Shown here piece by piece: positions 35,004 through 47,993 of a stretch of 64,000 bases of DNA. Under the pieces are notes generated by a model. It searched no databases and was not told the DNA's origin. It was given only the letters and a program-made list of their open reading frames with translations. A program made the translations under genes and the position numbers. The stretch is taken from the NCBI RefSeq assembly GCF_000499385.1, contig NW_013654309.1:83501-147500 (forward strand). The letters run 5' to 3'. This DNA is from Eimeria necatrix. Lineage: Eukaryota; Apicomplexa; Conoidasida; Eucoccidiorida; Eimeriidae. Each line of letters begins with the position of its first letter. The first letter of the stretch is position 1.

Positions 35004-36914
35004 AAAGCTGCCCTTTCTGAGGTCGGCACTGATGCAGAGGACCACGACTTCGGTGGTAACTGCTGCCGTCAAGAACCACCAACACTGTTGCGATCAAGAT
35101 CTTGTTTAGGTTAATGAAGCAGTTCTCTATGGTCCAACAATAAATTATATAACAGATTCATACTGAACCCCCAAAAGGCCCAAAGGGACTGTTCTTCTGG
35201 CGAAATGCTGGCCCTCCTATTAAACCTGTTTGGTCCTACGCCCTAGTTCCTCTTAACTATAGGCACCAACATGAGATTTCTCTGGCCACAGGAGAGCAGC
35301 ATACTTAATTTCAAGCTGAATCGCGAAGCATGTAACCCGCATATTCATTCACCTTTAGCGTAATCCTGGAAAAGGCTGCTGACTCTTCTAGCACTTTGCG
35401 TCATCTGCAATTGTGCTGCACTTATTTGGCGATATGAGTGGACGAAGATATACATAGTTTATTCGTTGCACATGGCAGTACAACTCTTCCGGCTAGGCGA
35501 GATTGAGTTCGACTTTTCGCCGTTCTGCGCTTTTCCTCTGCTCTGCACCCAAAAGCAGGGGGCTGGTTAGCGAAGTTTACTCCACCTCAAGGTTGCTTTG
35601 ATAAGCAAAGTAAAAGAGCTCCAACGCAGCCTTCAGGTTAGTGGTGAACATGTTTTGGCTGTTTTCCCTTAGAAGATTTTCCTGGGGCCCTGTAGGGTAC
35701 AGGTGAGCCTTCATTGGCGATGAATGCAAATTCATAACGCAGGCATAGTAGTTGTCACAGCATCTTAATTTTTTTAAAGGCTTCTTGTGCTGGCATACGC
35801 TAGACTGTTAGCCTAGTAGCCGTGTACCTTCATTTCTACGCCTATGCCTTCTCCGATGTGCATTTATTTTCATACTCTGAGCACGGATATGATGGAAAAA
35901 GGCTTCCAAATTGCATAGGGGCAAAATGCATCTGCAGGCCCTTATATACGGCTCTAGCTTTTGACCCTGTGCATGAATACTAGTACTCACTGACGCTGTT
36001 TTTTCCGCCTGCTGCGTCCAGTGGCACTCTCAAAGACAAAAATACACAGTGAAATGATTCCCTGAATGATTTCATTACCAGGCAGCTTCAGCCGATTAGG
36101 GGTTCTCGGCTTTTTAGTCAGTAGGTAGTTGGTGTAGTGAGCTTGTAGTGCGCAGCAGTACAATGTTGCACCAGTACAATCCCAAAAGACTGTAACACTT
36201 AATAATCTACACGTGAATCATTCTCTGAAAGTTTGTAGCTGGAGAAGCCTAGCTCTTGGAGCAGGCGTAGCCTAGGGAGCGTGCGTGGCTGGAAAGCCAA
36301 GGATTGGGGCTGGCTGTGCCACCGGTGCAGCGTGCAGGGACACAACCATACCGGGGGAAACTTAGGGTCTCCTATTCAACTCTCCTTCTCTTCTGGTCTC
36401 AGAGAAACTAGGGGAGAAGCAGATTTAAATACTTCGCCCTTTAAGGGTCTATTTGGGCTTCTTGACCTATTGGGTTTCAAAGTACTTATGCAACGAGAAG
36501 GGAAACCATTTAGGAGTGAGGCAAGGAGGCGCTCACTACAGAGCTAACCCCAGCTCAGCTCCTACCGGTTTCTGCCAATCTGGCTAAATAGACTCACATG
36601 TATATCAATACTGAGTAGACACTGCCTACGCATTAGAAGAGTCCAAACAACATCGATGAATATCCATTTTTGTCAGAGAAAAGCTGCCTCTACCAGGAGC
36701 CCTTTTCCACTGCGTCTGAGTGTGCTGCGCACTGCAGGATGAATTCCTCTTGCCAGCCCCGAACCGTGGACCTAAATGCAGAGCACGCTAAGCCTGATCG
36801 CTGGAGTACGAAGTGCTTTTGCGTGGCAATTATTTATACTAATTACGCCACTCAAAATACTACGAATTATGTATCCCTGAAGGCAACTCCTGGACTACAT
36901 TTTAGTGCTGCGCA

Positions 36915-36965
36915 CTTGCTGCTCGCTGCGCGAACTCTAAGTGAGTTCGCGCAGCGAGCAGCAAG
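36915..36965. repeat. perfect inverted repeat, 23-bp arms
   Basis: The left arm 36915-36937 (starts CTTGCTGCTCGC) and right arm 36943-36965 (ends GCGAGCAGCAAG) are exact reverse complements separated by a 5-base spacer TAAGT. The arms are GC-rich and would form a very stable hairpin in DNA or RNA. No tract of T or tRNA-like feature accompanies it. Confidence 0.95.
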
Positions 36966-38286
36966 CACCACAGTGCAACACAGAAACAGCCTTCAAAGGC
37001 TCTACACTACGAAGTAAAAAGGCAAAAGTCTAATAGAAAATTTTCCCGGCAAAGAAGCTCACTGGTCGAACAAGCCAAGCCTTGTGTCCTCTTCAGTTAT
37101 TCAAGGGCTTGAGTCTAGCAGTGTGAATGACGCTACCAGCAGTCAGATGCATACAATGAGATACAGAGAAGAAATTTCCCTTTAAAATGGCCCTTAGTTC
37201 TACAGGAATGACGTTTTAAATTTTCAAATTACGATTCAACGGAATACAGCCAAGAGTGAATAGTTTTCTGTATGGAATACTAATTGGGAACCGAGTTGGG
37301 CTTAGGTTTCCACAGCTGGCTGTGATGTCTAAACAGGAACCTGAACTCGCTCCATAGCTCTCTTCCGTGCACACTGAACCCTCTGGTGGGCTTTTGCTGC
37401 CGTGTCTTTCGTAGCGGAAAGTATGGCTTCATCAACTTGCCTTTTCCATAGACATTAAATCAATGGCTCGGCGTTGGCACTAAGGCTGACTGCTCGGTGC
37501 CGCACCGAAGCCAAGAGAAGGATCTTCACCGGCCAGCATGCTATGACTTTCTTAAAACCTGCTATTTCGATATGATCTCCCTGATCACGAATCCACGGGC
37601 ACTTTGTGGGACTTTCTTCGCCTGCTACTCACGTCTGCAGAACGGGTTGTTCTGAGTCTTAATGCGGCGCTTGTTGGGAATTTCATTGCAGTTTCGGCTA
37701 ATTATGAAGACCGCTAAGGGGTTTGTGGGAATCCGGGCTTCGTTCTGTTGAGGCATAAATATTACGTCTGGAAGCTCGTCAAAGCTACTTGTTCACAGTC
37801 AATGTTTTGAGTCTGCTCGTGGAATCTGCTGCCCCTGTCGGTGCTCTGAATTTGAAAATTCTATTTCATAGTGTGGCAAACATTTGCACAATTTGAATGT
37901 TTGAATATATGAGCCAGGAGATGTCACACAGAGAAGCTTTGGGTAGCCTCTAATAATTGTGCTGACTGCAATAATGCAAAATGCACGCATGCAAAACGCA
38001 GAAACTTGTGAGAAAAGCATGAGCGAACTCAAGAAATTACGGCTTGCAGGAAGGACAATGTATCACTTGCATGGGATACATTTAAAGGCCTTTTTGTTCC
38101 TCGTGGAGGAGATGCGATTTCGGATGATAAGTGGGCAGAGGGGAAACTCATGTCCACAGCCACCCTCCCGCAAATAAGGTTTGATGCCACTGGTAGTGAA
38201 ACAACGTGAAGTAATGAGCAACAATGCGGAGCACACGGGCTGGCTGCTAATGCCAAATAAGTTTCGAGGGCTAGAGGGTTAAACTA

Positions 38287-38532
38287 GTGCATTCATTGGA
38301 GCTTAGGAATGAGCCGCAGCACTCCGTTGCTGCAACAGTTTGCACTGGTTATTCGGCTACTATTCAGAAGCTGCGTCAAATCAAGTATGAAGAGCCCCTG
38401 CAGGAGTTACGTGAATTGAGTGCAGGACCAGAAGATTGTTCAGACCCACCAGATGCAGAACTACTAGAAAGAATTGCAGTTTACCGTCAAAGGGAGAATC
38501 CTACGATGGGGTGTGAGCTGCACATAAGCTGA
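38287..38532 (+). CDS. weak exon candidate, unrecognised
   Basis: A frame open to 38532 has a protein-like charged stretch (IQKLRQIKYEEPLQELRELS, then PPDAELLERIAVYRQRENP). Possible acceptors (GCCGCAG, CTGCAACAG) lie just upstream. No start, no clear donor and no recognised family. Confidence 0.2.
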   Translation: MHSLELRNEPQHSVAATVCTGYSATIQKLRQIKYEEPLQELRELSAGPEDCSDPPDAELLERIAVYRQRENPTMGCELHIS

Positions 38533-41500
38533 AGTACAGTTGCTGCTCGATGCAACTGAGGGACGCTCTGTATGGACAATAAATTGTGGGGCATAAGTAA
38601 GTAGCTGACTGATATGGGAAAACTCATGGAGGAGTAAAAATTGACCTTTTCAGTAAATAATATTGTTGCCTTGATCGGTAGACTCACAAATTACCGAAAG
38701 CTAGATCTTACACAACTACAATCAGTTAATACGGAACAAGGGGGCAAGGGGGCAGTTCACACCGCCATTCACGCATTAAGCCATGGACCGTCCAAATAAG
38801 GAAGAGGCAGCAATTCGCGCTGATAGTTAGTTAGTTAGTACATGTGGTGGATTGGACCATTGGGCCTGCTCAAGTTCTGCACGGGGAAATGAGGTAGAGG
38901 AACAGCGAACTGCACACGCCAGACTGTCCTATTTCAAGCGAAGAAATGACAAAGCCCAGGGAGTGGCATGGTGCGCACACGTTGGCGTCAGGGCGATCAC
39001 ATGCTGAGGCGGCATGTTTGCTGATGGTGGCTGACGATTCAGCACTGCCGATGCAGTTACCAGAGCCCTCACAAGTAACAGGATTTATATCTTTTCTTTT
39101 ACCACTGTGTAACGGAGTTCAAATTGTTGGAGCCCAGACGAAATTCGGTGATGACGATCAGAAGCGTTGTAGCCTGAACTCAGCCAACAGGAGTACTTCT
39201 GCTCACAAAGATCCTGAGGCGCTCAAATGATTCTGCTGCACTAGTTACAGCCCAAGCCTTACACTGAAGAGCTCACTATTTCGAAGTGCCCTAAAACATT
39301 ATTGTCCCAAAGAACCTAATCAGTATGCAAAGGCTCCGGTTTTTATTACTTCCTAATTATCAACACAGCTACCTATGTTCACTGCTCATGCCTTGCGTCT
39401 CACGTCGTAGCTTGCTGTTCCTGACTAGAGGTTTTTCGTCTCAGCTTGACGCTATTTTCTATCAAAAGCTAGAAATCGTGAAGAACTTCGCGTGCAATGC
39501 TTTCTCGTGAACCACAGTGCAGTCTTACTTGAAGAACAGTGCAATCTCCCATTTGCTGGAGGCGCGTCTCCCTATAAAGCAATTCTGTGGTTCGCTAGCG
39601 CTTCTTCTAAAATCTCTGTTGCAGCGCCTATGTGCTTGCTTCCATGAGAAGGCTACTTAACATGCCAACGTGCATTAATGGCAGATAAGCAAGCTGATCC
39701 GCTTGCGGTTTACGTCCAAAAGCACTGCCTTTTAATGGTACAAAAATACTGTGCTGCAAGCCTTCGTACACTTTCATAAAGTTTCAAAGCATCCAAAACA
39801 ACGAACTAAACGATGTTCGTAAAACAGATGGTAATGACCGCAGTACGTATGGGGGATGTTTGGTGTTTGCCCTAATGAACAGCCTAACTGAGCAAAGAAG
39901 CCGAAACTTTGGGCAGGGCTAAAAGAACGTTATCCTGGGAAGCCTTAATAAGGGGTTTCCTTCTTTCTGTCAGTCCACAGTTGACAATCCCGCTGTTTTC
40001 ACGTTATTATAAAGCAAATGGGATTGTGTCCGTTTCGCCGCTGGGAACCAGGAATCATGTGTGTATAGGTCGCTTCATGTTTTTCGATAAAGAACATGAT
40101 TTTGCAGATTGCACATCAATATTTTTGTTAATCTGAAGCGCGCTTAACTCTTGGCTGGTGAACAACCAGCCACAAAATCGCCGCCCACTAGTAGAAACGC
40201 CTGCTTTCCGTTCTTGTGGCTCAGTGTACTATTACCCAAATTAGCAGAATTCGAAATCAGTTAGGAAGTGGCAATGTATTGGCAAATGCATTGAGGACTA
40301 CGATGTGACTGCGCCCTAAGCATTTCCAGAAGTGAGGAATTTCTGGCGTCGAACCACCAACACGTCGTCTCCAATGCAATTCAGGGAGGTGTGAGAGCAG
40401 CCGTTGATGAGTATGGAAGTAGCTGGATTAGCCATTTACTAAGCACTGCCGAAAACTTTCGGTTGTGCCGCTACTTGTAGAGACGCGTACTGATCTTGCT
40501 CAGCTAGGGTCACTGTCAAAACTACTCGGGCTGCAACTAGAAAACACACACAAAATTTTACTTGGAGTTGAGAAAATGAATGAATTCAACGTCGATAGTA
40601 CTTACTACAGAGGCAGCGATATATGTTTGTTTCTGCCGCTGCTTCTCGGCTCGACCCGCTATTTAACCTTGAGTGTGCTCCCAAGTTGAATTGCGTGCCG
40701 GAGCTTGCTCATTCAATGAGAGAGCCGAGGCAGCAGAACATAAAAAGTTGGACGCAGCACTGCGTGGCGCAGTGCACACCCTTGTTTTGCGAACCAACAC
40801 CGGCGTTCCTGCGTACCACCAGACTTGCCACAGTCCATGTGGCTAGTCATTTTTTACTCTTGGCAGCGCCAGTTGCACAGACGACCGCAGACTACCACTT
40901 GCTCGCATGAATCAGCCTGGGCTGTATGGGGTACACATCAGCTGCATTTCTCGTAACTGTTGCTGGCCAGGCCCAGTTCAGAGAATGGAACCAAGCCTCA
41001 CTTATAGTGTCGGATGTGCTTCTCTGAAATTTTTGCTTGTTTAGAGCAGTAGTAATGAGCACATGGTTGAATACACCGGTTCTTAGGTTGTTTTGCTAGA
41101 GAGGTCACCGCGCCCGCAGCAACGTGGCGTCATGAGTCCCCTGCTTCCCGTAGACATGATGGGTGCTAATGCTGGCAAGCTCTGCCTAATGCATATTCCG
41201 GCGAGTCCTTGGCACATCTTTGGTATTCATTTTTTGTTTTTATATTAGGAGACCTTTCATTAAAGGCTCAAACTCTTCGCGGCCGCAGCCTGCATGCATT
41301 GGAGGTACTACCCTCGGAACGCTCACGGTATATAATTCCCTTATTTATGTATTCCGATCTCCACGGCAGTTGTGTGCGTTTCCATGAGACCCGCAGGACA
41401 ACAGCTAGCTAGGACGGCGGGCCCCTAGGCCAACCCACGAGGGAACCGCCCGCCCTTGCCCCGTCCCTCCCCCTTACGGGAGGGAAAAAGGGGGTGTCCC

Positions 41501-41540
41501 GGAGGTTCTCTGGGGCGCGGAGAATGTATCAAATGTGAAG

Positions 41541-44500
41541 ATGAAGCGGTCTCTCCACTCGGTCGACGTAGCCGCGGCCTCAGCTGCAACACCGCCCCCG
41601 CCCCAGCCAGCAGTACTGCCATTCCCAGGGAGTTTGGTGTCCATTAACCCGGGTTCTCTGGGTCCCCTACGAAACCAGCTGTACCCTCTAAGGGCCCCAG
41701 GGAGATGCGACGGAGAAACACGGAGCGGCTTGGTGTCGCCGCTCACCGTGGGGGCCCCTCGGACACACAGCCATGTAGGACCACACAAACATTCACGGGA
41801 CAAAGGGCCCCCTCCGGGCGTCGAAGTTATATCTGTCGATGACGACGATGACGAGATGCCTCCAGTCCCTGCTTCCGCCTCAATGACTCGGTGCGTTCCT
41901 GGGGCATGTCAGGACCTCAATGGCAGCAGCACCATCAGCAGCGGCGCCAGCAGCAGCAACAAAGCCAGCAGCAGCGCTTGCAACAGCGGCGCGTATAGCA
42001 GCATAGTAAGTAGCGGGAGCAGGAACAACAGCGGAAGCAAGAGCGGCAGGAGCGAAGGCGGCGCCAGCAGCAGCTCGAGCAGCAGCTTGGGCAGCAGCGA
42101 CAGCAGCAGCCGGGACCAAGTGGCAGCAAGGAGCACGGCAAACTGTTCCGCAGGGGCCAGGGTTGTGGAAGTTTCCCGAGGCGAAGCCTCAGCTCAGGAA
42201 GCGGGCCAGCCCTCTACAGAGCCTTCCAATAGCGCCTTCACCCCAAAGGCCTTCATCGGGTCGCACAGCAAGAGCCTGTGGATCCAAGGGCGGCAGCGGC
42301 CAGAGCAGGTTGACAAGCACATTTCGGACTTGCGCACTAAAGTCGCAGTGGGGAAGGTCACGCTGCGGGGTACAGTGTTTCCGTCCACTGCAACAGCAGC
42401 AGCGTTCATGAAGGCTGTTTCCCAGACAGCCAGGGTTACCTCTTTCTCCATTAGTGCCCCGGAGATGCCTCAGGAGCAGTTTGCTGCCGTTTGCGAAGGG
42501 CTCGGCAGCTGCGTCTACCTGAACCACGTTGACTGCAACTCAATAGGCAACAAGCCCCTAAGCCCTGCTGCGCTGCAGCTGCTGCTGCAGCAGCTGCAGC
42601 TGTTACCCGACTTGCGAGAGGTCAACCTTTCGGGTAACGAGTTCGCCTCTCCAGGGGCCCCGGTTTCCTCTCAGAGCCCGTCATCGTGGGGGCCGTGGGG
42701 CCCCCTCCTAGACGGAGCTGAACTCCTCAAGGGCCTTCTACGAAGTGGCGTGCTCTGCTTGCTGGCGAGAGAATGCGGTCTTCGCCAGCTGCGTCAGTTC
42801 CTATTGTGGGTGCTCAACCGCTGCCACTGCCTGCGCCTGAGGCAGCTGGACTTGGGCGCGTCATCCAAGCTGCTCACGACGTTGGTTCCCGGCGAGACCT
42901 TCGACGAAGAGGTGAACAACCACAGAGGAGGCTCCACTTGGGGGCTCCCTAGAAGCCTCTGAGCGCTTTGCTGCTTCTATAGTTGGCCTTTAAGCTCCGG
43001 GCTGACTTCAGTTCGCTCTTTTTCTTGATGTATTCTGTCTCAAGAGGTCTTGAGCGGCGTCGCTGCTGCTGTGCTGTTGCTGCAGCTGCTCCGGCGCGTA
43101 TCTCGGCTCTCCAAGTCTACATGGCGTATGGGCAAAGTTATCGGCGATTACGCGCCTCCATTTCAAGGTGCGCTTGTGGACTCTGCCGCTGCTGCAGGAA
43201 GCAGCATGCAACTTAGGGGCAGCAAAAACAGCAGCAGCAGGCACCAGCCACACAACGCACAGATCCGTCAGCAGCTTGACACGAATTGCCTTGTTTTCAC
43301 CGCGCCTTCCGAGCCTGCACTTAAGAGTGGAGGATTTATGGGTTTTTCTTTACGGACGAGGTTGTGTAGGCCTAGGAAAGCAGGCAGAAAAACGCGCAGT
43401 TTCCCTACTGTAGCAGTTGTTCGAGGCGACTGCGGTTGCTACTGCTGGTGCTGTTCCTCCTGCGCCGCTGCTGCAGCTGTGAATCTTTGGAAGCCGCACA
43501 TGGCGCATACATTTTGGCTTTACTGCCTGTTGGATGCGATGGTCTCTAGCAGTGCAACAGCAACAGATGAGGCTGCCAGAGAGGGGGTCTCGAAGACTGC
43601 AGAGGTTTCGCTACCGCCTGCGTCGTTGGGAGCCAACGTAGGTGCCTCTGGCCGCCTACCCCGTAAGCTTCTGACTTGTTTTTGAAACTTACTTATAGCT
43701 CAGAGAACTGCAAAGAAATATGTACTGGGACTCATGCTTCGAGAGAGCCGCTTGCGTTCTGTGTTTTGTTTGCTGTCTTCTTTTGTAACACAAGCTAGCA
43801 ACACTGGTTGAGGCAGCTGCTGGAGCTGCTGCTGCGGACGCCTATGGTGTTTGCTTTTGGGCAGTCATTCGCGTGTGGGGAATCCCGACAGACCAAGCCG
43901 TTTCAACTCCGTCACACGCTGCATACTTTAGGTGAGTAGCAACAGCGCTTATTGCTCGTGCTGCTGCGGCTGTCCCGTTTGCTGGAAAGTGAAGAACAAA
44001 TGGTGCTAAATGAAGAAGCGTGAAGTGAAAGCCTACGTGGGTTTTCACAGATGACGCCAAGTAGTACTTTCTGTCGTGACTTCATTACCAGCGGCATGCG
44101 GTTAGACCTTCAGACAGCAAACTTTACGCAAGGTGGCTGCTGCCGAATCGCCACAGCAACCGTTACTCATGTCTGTGCCATAAAAGTGAGGACACATTTA
44201 AATGCCCATGCCTTGCACGCAGATATGGGTACCTTGTGGCCAGACTGGGAGACCGCTGCTTGGTGCGCTGGGTGCCTCTCGGATCCTTCCTTGCTGCAGT
44301 AGAGGAGGACTTGATAGCTTGCGAAAATGCAGCTTCACGTAAGTGCCTTCGGCAGCCGCAGCAGCAGCAGGGCGCCTCTGGGGACCCGCCCAACACTGTG
44401 CAGCAGAGGGCCGCGGCAACGGAGCTAAGCACCTGTGGAACTCCGCACAGGGGAGGAACACCAGTGCAGGCTTCAAGTTCCACCAGTGCAACCCCCAAAC

Positions 44501-47500
44501 AGGGCCAGCAGCAGCAGAGGGGCTCCGTGGGCGGACGCATGTCTGCCCGTTTGGCCGGCGTATTAGCGGGGGGTGGGGTCCACGCGGAGTCCCTGACGGG
44601 AACATTCGGGGCTTACGATGCATGCATAGAGGCCACGCGAGTGGAGCCAGCAGTGTTCGCCTTTGCTGTTTGGCGGCAGCAGCTGGATTGCCACAGTAAA
44701 TGCTGTAGGCCTGGACAATGGGTGGAGGTGATTTCCTCGAAGAAAGAAGACAAGCGATTCTTGTACTCAGCAATAGGAATTGTTCAGCAGGTCAGGCAGC
44801 ATTCAGCGCTTTTCTGTTTGTGCCGAGGGCCTGCAGCTATGGTGCATTCCCTCTGGTGTGCTGATGGAGATTGATTGAAGCTACTCTAGGTGTCCATCCT
44901 TGCGACTGAAGGGCATTCATAGACGCATTGCACGCCATGCGCCCCATTTTTGCTTTATGCACGCCCCATTTTTGCTTTATGCACTTCAAATCTGTGTTTG
45001 TCTACTTGCAGACGCTGCCAAGCACAGACGGCAGCGTCCTCATGTACCGCGTGGAGTACTTGGGGCTTCCCCCACGTTCCTTCACCCGGCTTACCCTGGG
45101 GGTCTCGCCGACTCCCGCCGATGTTGCTGAGGTGCTGCGCAGCACCGTGCGGGTGGCGGTGGTGCCGGCAGAGAGGGTGCGGCCGCTTGCGTTCCTCGCC
45201 CCCAACGCGCTGTGGACCCTGGACTCCTTGCGGGAGAGATGGGGAGCTTCCAATTGCGTAGGCTTACCGGAAGCCTACGGAGTTGACCTCAAGTGCCCAG
45301 CTTACGGTGAGACCGTGCAGCACAACAAACTCCCGCTGGAGCAGCGGCAGCAGGGACAGCAGGAAAAGACTGAGAGTGCGCTACCTTTTTCTGGTCATGA
45401 GAAATGTAAATGTTGATTCCAGATGCGGTTTGCTGTCTCTGCTGCTTTACTCTTAGGTGCGCGAGTCGTGTATGCTGTTCCCGTTGCAAGCCGAGATGCT
45501 GACAATTGTGTTAGCAGCGCGAGCAGCAGCAGCGGCAGCAGCAACGCCGCTAGTAGCGGCGGCAGCGTGAACTCTTGTGCGCCGGAAACTGCGTCGGATG
45601 CAGCCGCAGCAGCAGGCGCTCGGTGGCATATCCAGCTGAACTGCCAGCACCTCGAGTTCGCTGCTAAACAGTTGCTGCACCCTCGCCAGCTGTTTTATCG
45701 TTTTGGCTTAGAAGGCGACGTATCTCTAGGGGGCACCGCCGACCAATTCGGACCACTTGGGGTCACAGAAATACCGCCTCCCCTTTCTCCCCGAGTCCCA
45801 GCCAGAGCTAGCGGGGCCCCCTCTTCGCCTGTGCCGGCGGACAGGGCGGAGAACGGCAGCGCCACCGTGTGTTGGGGAGGGGCTACCTCCCCCGAGGCTG
45901 CGAGCCGAGGGGCAGGTGCATCTAATGAGTCATGTGATCGTACGGCCTCGTTGCGTACATCATTAACACCAGGGGGTTCCACCACCCCAGCTGGGTTGGC
46001 CTCCCCGCGGGCTCGCAAGCGGCTGTGGAATGTCTTTGCAGAACCGGGGCACTCGGGAGCCCAGCAACAGCAGCCTGAGGGACAAGGAATGAACCAAGCG
46101 CCCAGAAAAAAACAGCAGAAGCCCACTATTACTGCACAGAAAGCTCCGGAGGTGGCCCAGTGTGGGCCAGGTGCGGATCCGCAACTCAAGCCTGCTGCGA
46201 AGCGGACACCTCAGGATTCGTCCGTAGTGGTGGAGTTGTCAGATGAGGATGCTCCTGCGAGGAAGGAGCAGCAGCAGCACATCGAGAAGCCAAGGGAACA
46301 AACACCCGAGGAGACCAGGGAGTTTGAGAAGACGACAGCAAGCCGACTGGAGCTTGCTTGCACATCCCCACTTCTCGATGCACCTGAAAAGAATCTGGTA
46401 GATGGCAATTTAGACACTGCAATGTGGCACACAGTGCGCACCTGCGTCCGCTGCCGAATGCCAATGCCACCGAGTCAGGCTCCCGCAACTGCTGCAGCAG
46501 CAGCAGGCGGGGCTGCTGCAAGCGGAGAGTCGGCACCTGCTGCTGCATGTGGGCCTCCAGCTGAGGGAGCAGCCTCTGCTGTAGCTGAAGGCCCTCCTGG
46601 GGGAGGACAAAGGGCCCCACCTTGGGTGGAGGGGGTTCCCTCGGCGGCAGGTGTACTCAGGCGGTTTCGAGCCTACGTGAGGCGGATCAAGGCGGAAACT
46701 TGTTTGAGGGAGATGAAGAGACTTAATAGACTTCTTGAGGATCTCCAGCTCCCTCTTCCAGCAATTCAAGGCGCAGAAGGTAGCTGCACAGACCAGGACA
46801 GCAACAGTAGCGGCAGCGTGAGCAGCAGTGGCGCCCCAGCGAATGGCAGCAGCAGCAGTATCAGCCGGCACCAGAAGAGCGGAGGAAAACTACGGAGCGA
46901 TCGAGACCAAGAGGCCTTTGAACGATGCGTGCAAGTCGTTGGGGGTGTAGCCTCTCCAGCAGTCTCCGCGGGGAGGCAGCAGAGCAACTCGTGCAATATT
47001 GGGAGCAGCAACGGCAGCAGTATCAGCAGCAACAGTTCAGAGCATGAGCTGCCATCAGACGCTGCATGCACGTATGCTTCTTGTACTGTCTCAAGAAGTG
47101 AATGGACCGATCCAGGAAATGATCAGTGGTCCGCCACCGCAAGCGACTGCTGCTGTACTTGCAGGGAGTGCGCTTGCTGTTGCCAGCGGATTCGCTTCAC
47201 CAGCGCCGAGTATCACACGCCGCAAGGCCCCCCTGAGTGTGAGAACGGCACGCCTGCCGATGCTGCGGCTCCCTATACTCCAGCTTCCCCGGAGCAGCAG
47301 CAAGAGCTGAGTCCCGAGGAGTGGGAGGTGGTCACGCGGGCCATGGGCATTCTGCTGCGACGGGGCGTCATAGGGGTGGTGGCCCATGAAAGAACTTCAT
47401 CGGCGCTGCGGGTGCGGCTGCTGCCATTGCCGCGCTTACCTATTGAAAAGCCGGCTACGGGGCCCACGGTTGCTGGGGCCCCCTTTGTTACAACTACTGC

Positions 47501-47993
47501 GCTGCCTGCTGATTCTCTAGATGAAGAGGAGGAACTGCAGGAGCTGCGGCGAGTGCTAGAGCAGCGTCGAGAGCCCCCCTATTGGGGCATTGACAAAGTT
47601 AGGTCAGAAGGAGCTCGTGGCGGTGATGTCTTGGCCCGCGAGGGTGAGTCCCTGCTGGGCGAGGGGGAAGAAGACATACTGTGCCACAGATGTCTGGAAG
47701 AAGGCTGGGTGTCAGAGTTCTCACTGCCGCGGTTGTTAGACAGGTATCGCTCGGCATGCACGGACACGACGTGCAACGCCCCGTCCTGCGGGAGCGCCAG
47801 CGGCCGTTGCGGCTGCCGCAGCGCTGCGAGAAAGCGGAGGCCCACTGCATCCAAGCCTCAGGTGTTTGGCTGGAGCCGCAACAGCACCTTCCACGGTATT
47901 GCTGCGTCGGCTGAAGCGTGCAACATAAGCCAGCAGGACGCTGAGCTAACATACAGCGAGTATGCGTGCATGCAGCTCGAGAGCCTGCACTAA
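41541..47993 (+). CDS. large leucine-rich, Ser/Cys-rich nuclear-type protein, multi-exon, unrecognised
   Basis: Predicted exons: 41541 to about 42914 (donor GAG|GTGAAC), about 43048-43166, about 43799-43933, about 44083-44188, about 44225-44790, 45012-45306 and 45457-47993. The last three junctions agree in phase (GIVQQ|TLPST, CPAYG|ARVVY); the middle ones are approximate and one phase is unresolved. Residues 94-105 (VEVISVDDDDDE) look like a SUMO-interacting motif, and VVVELSDED (about 46227) is a second. Then come a poly-Ser/Asn region (41920-42120), leucine-rich-repeat-like sequence (LPDLREVNLSGNEF, LRLRQLDLGASSKL), a compact domain spanning WVEVISSKKEDKRFLYSAIG and DGSVLMYRVEYLGLP, and a long C-terminal exon with poly-Ala/Ser/Gln runs. 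That exon has Cys groups: CVRCRMP, CCCTCRECACCCQ, CHRCLEEGW, and a Cys-rich end around CTDTTCNAPSC. I do not recognise the whole protein; nuclear function is inferred from the SIM-like motifs and basic KKRP-type patches. Confidence 0.6.
44940..44983 (+). repeat. 22-bp tandem duplication in an intron
   Basis: Two identical copies of CGCCCCATTTTTGCTTTATG plus CA, back to back, upstream of the acceptor at 45011. The T-rich copies may both serve as a polypyrimidine tract. Confidence 0.9.

Larger units (their letters stand above)
34121..41540. other. gene-poor stretch, mostly unexplained
   Basis: About 7.4 kb from the SSRP1 start to the first gene of the repeat-rich segment. It contains a TA microsatellite, a perfect 23-bp inverted repeat and one weak exon candidate (listed separately). 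Many frames of 60-115 codons occur on both strands, but none has a family signature. Composition is AT-richer than the right segment until about 41.1 kb, after which GC rises sharply. Confidence 0.45.

Noticed and set aside
45423..45490. A signal peptide-like start (MRFAVSAALLLGARVVYA) at the head of the long frame ending 47993
   Set aside because: The upstream exon at 45012-45306 joins in phase to an acceptor at 45456 inside this stretch, so the apparent signal is more likely intron plus exon. A separate secreted gene cannot be fully excluded.
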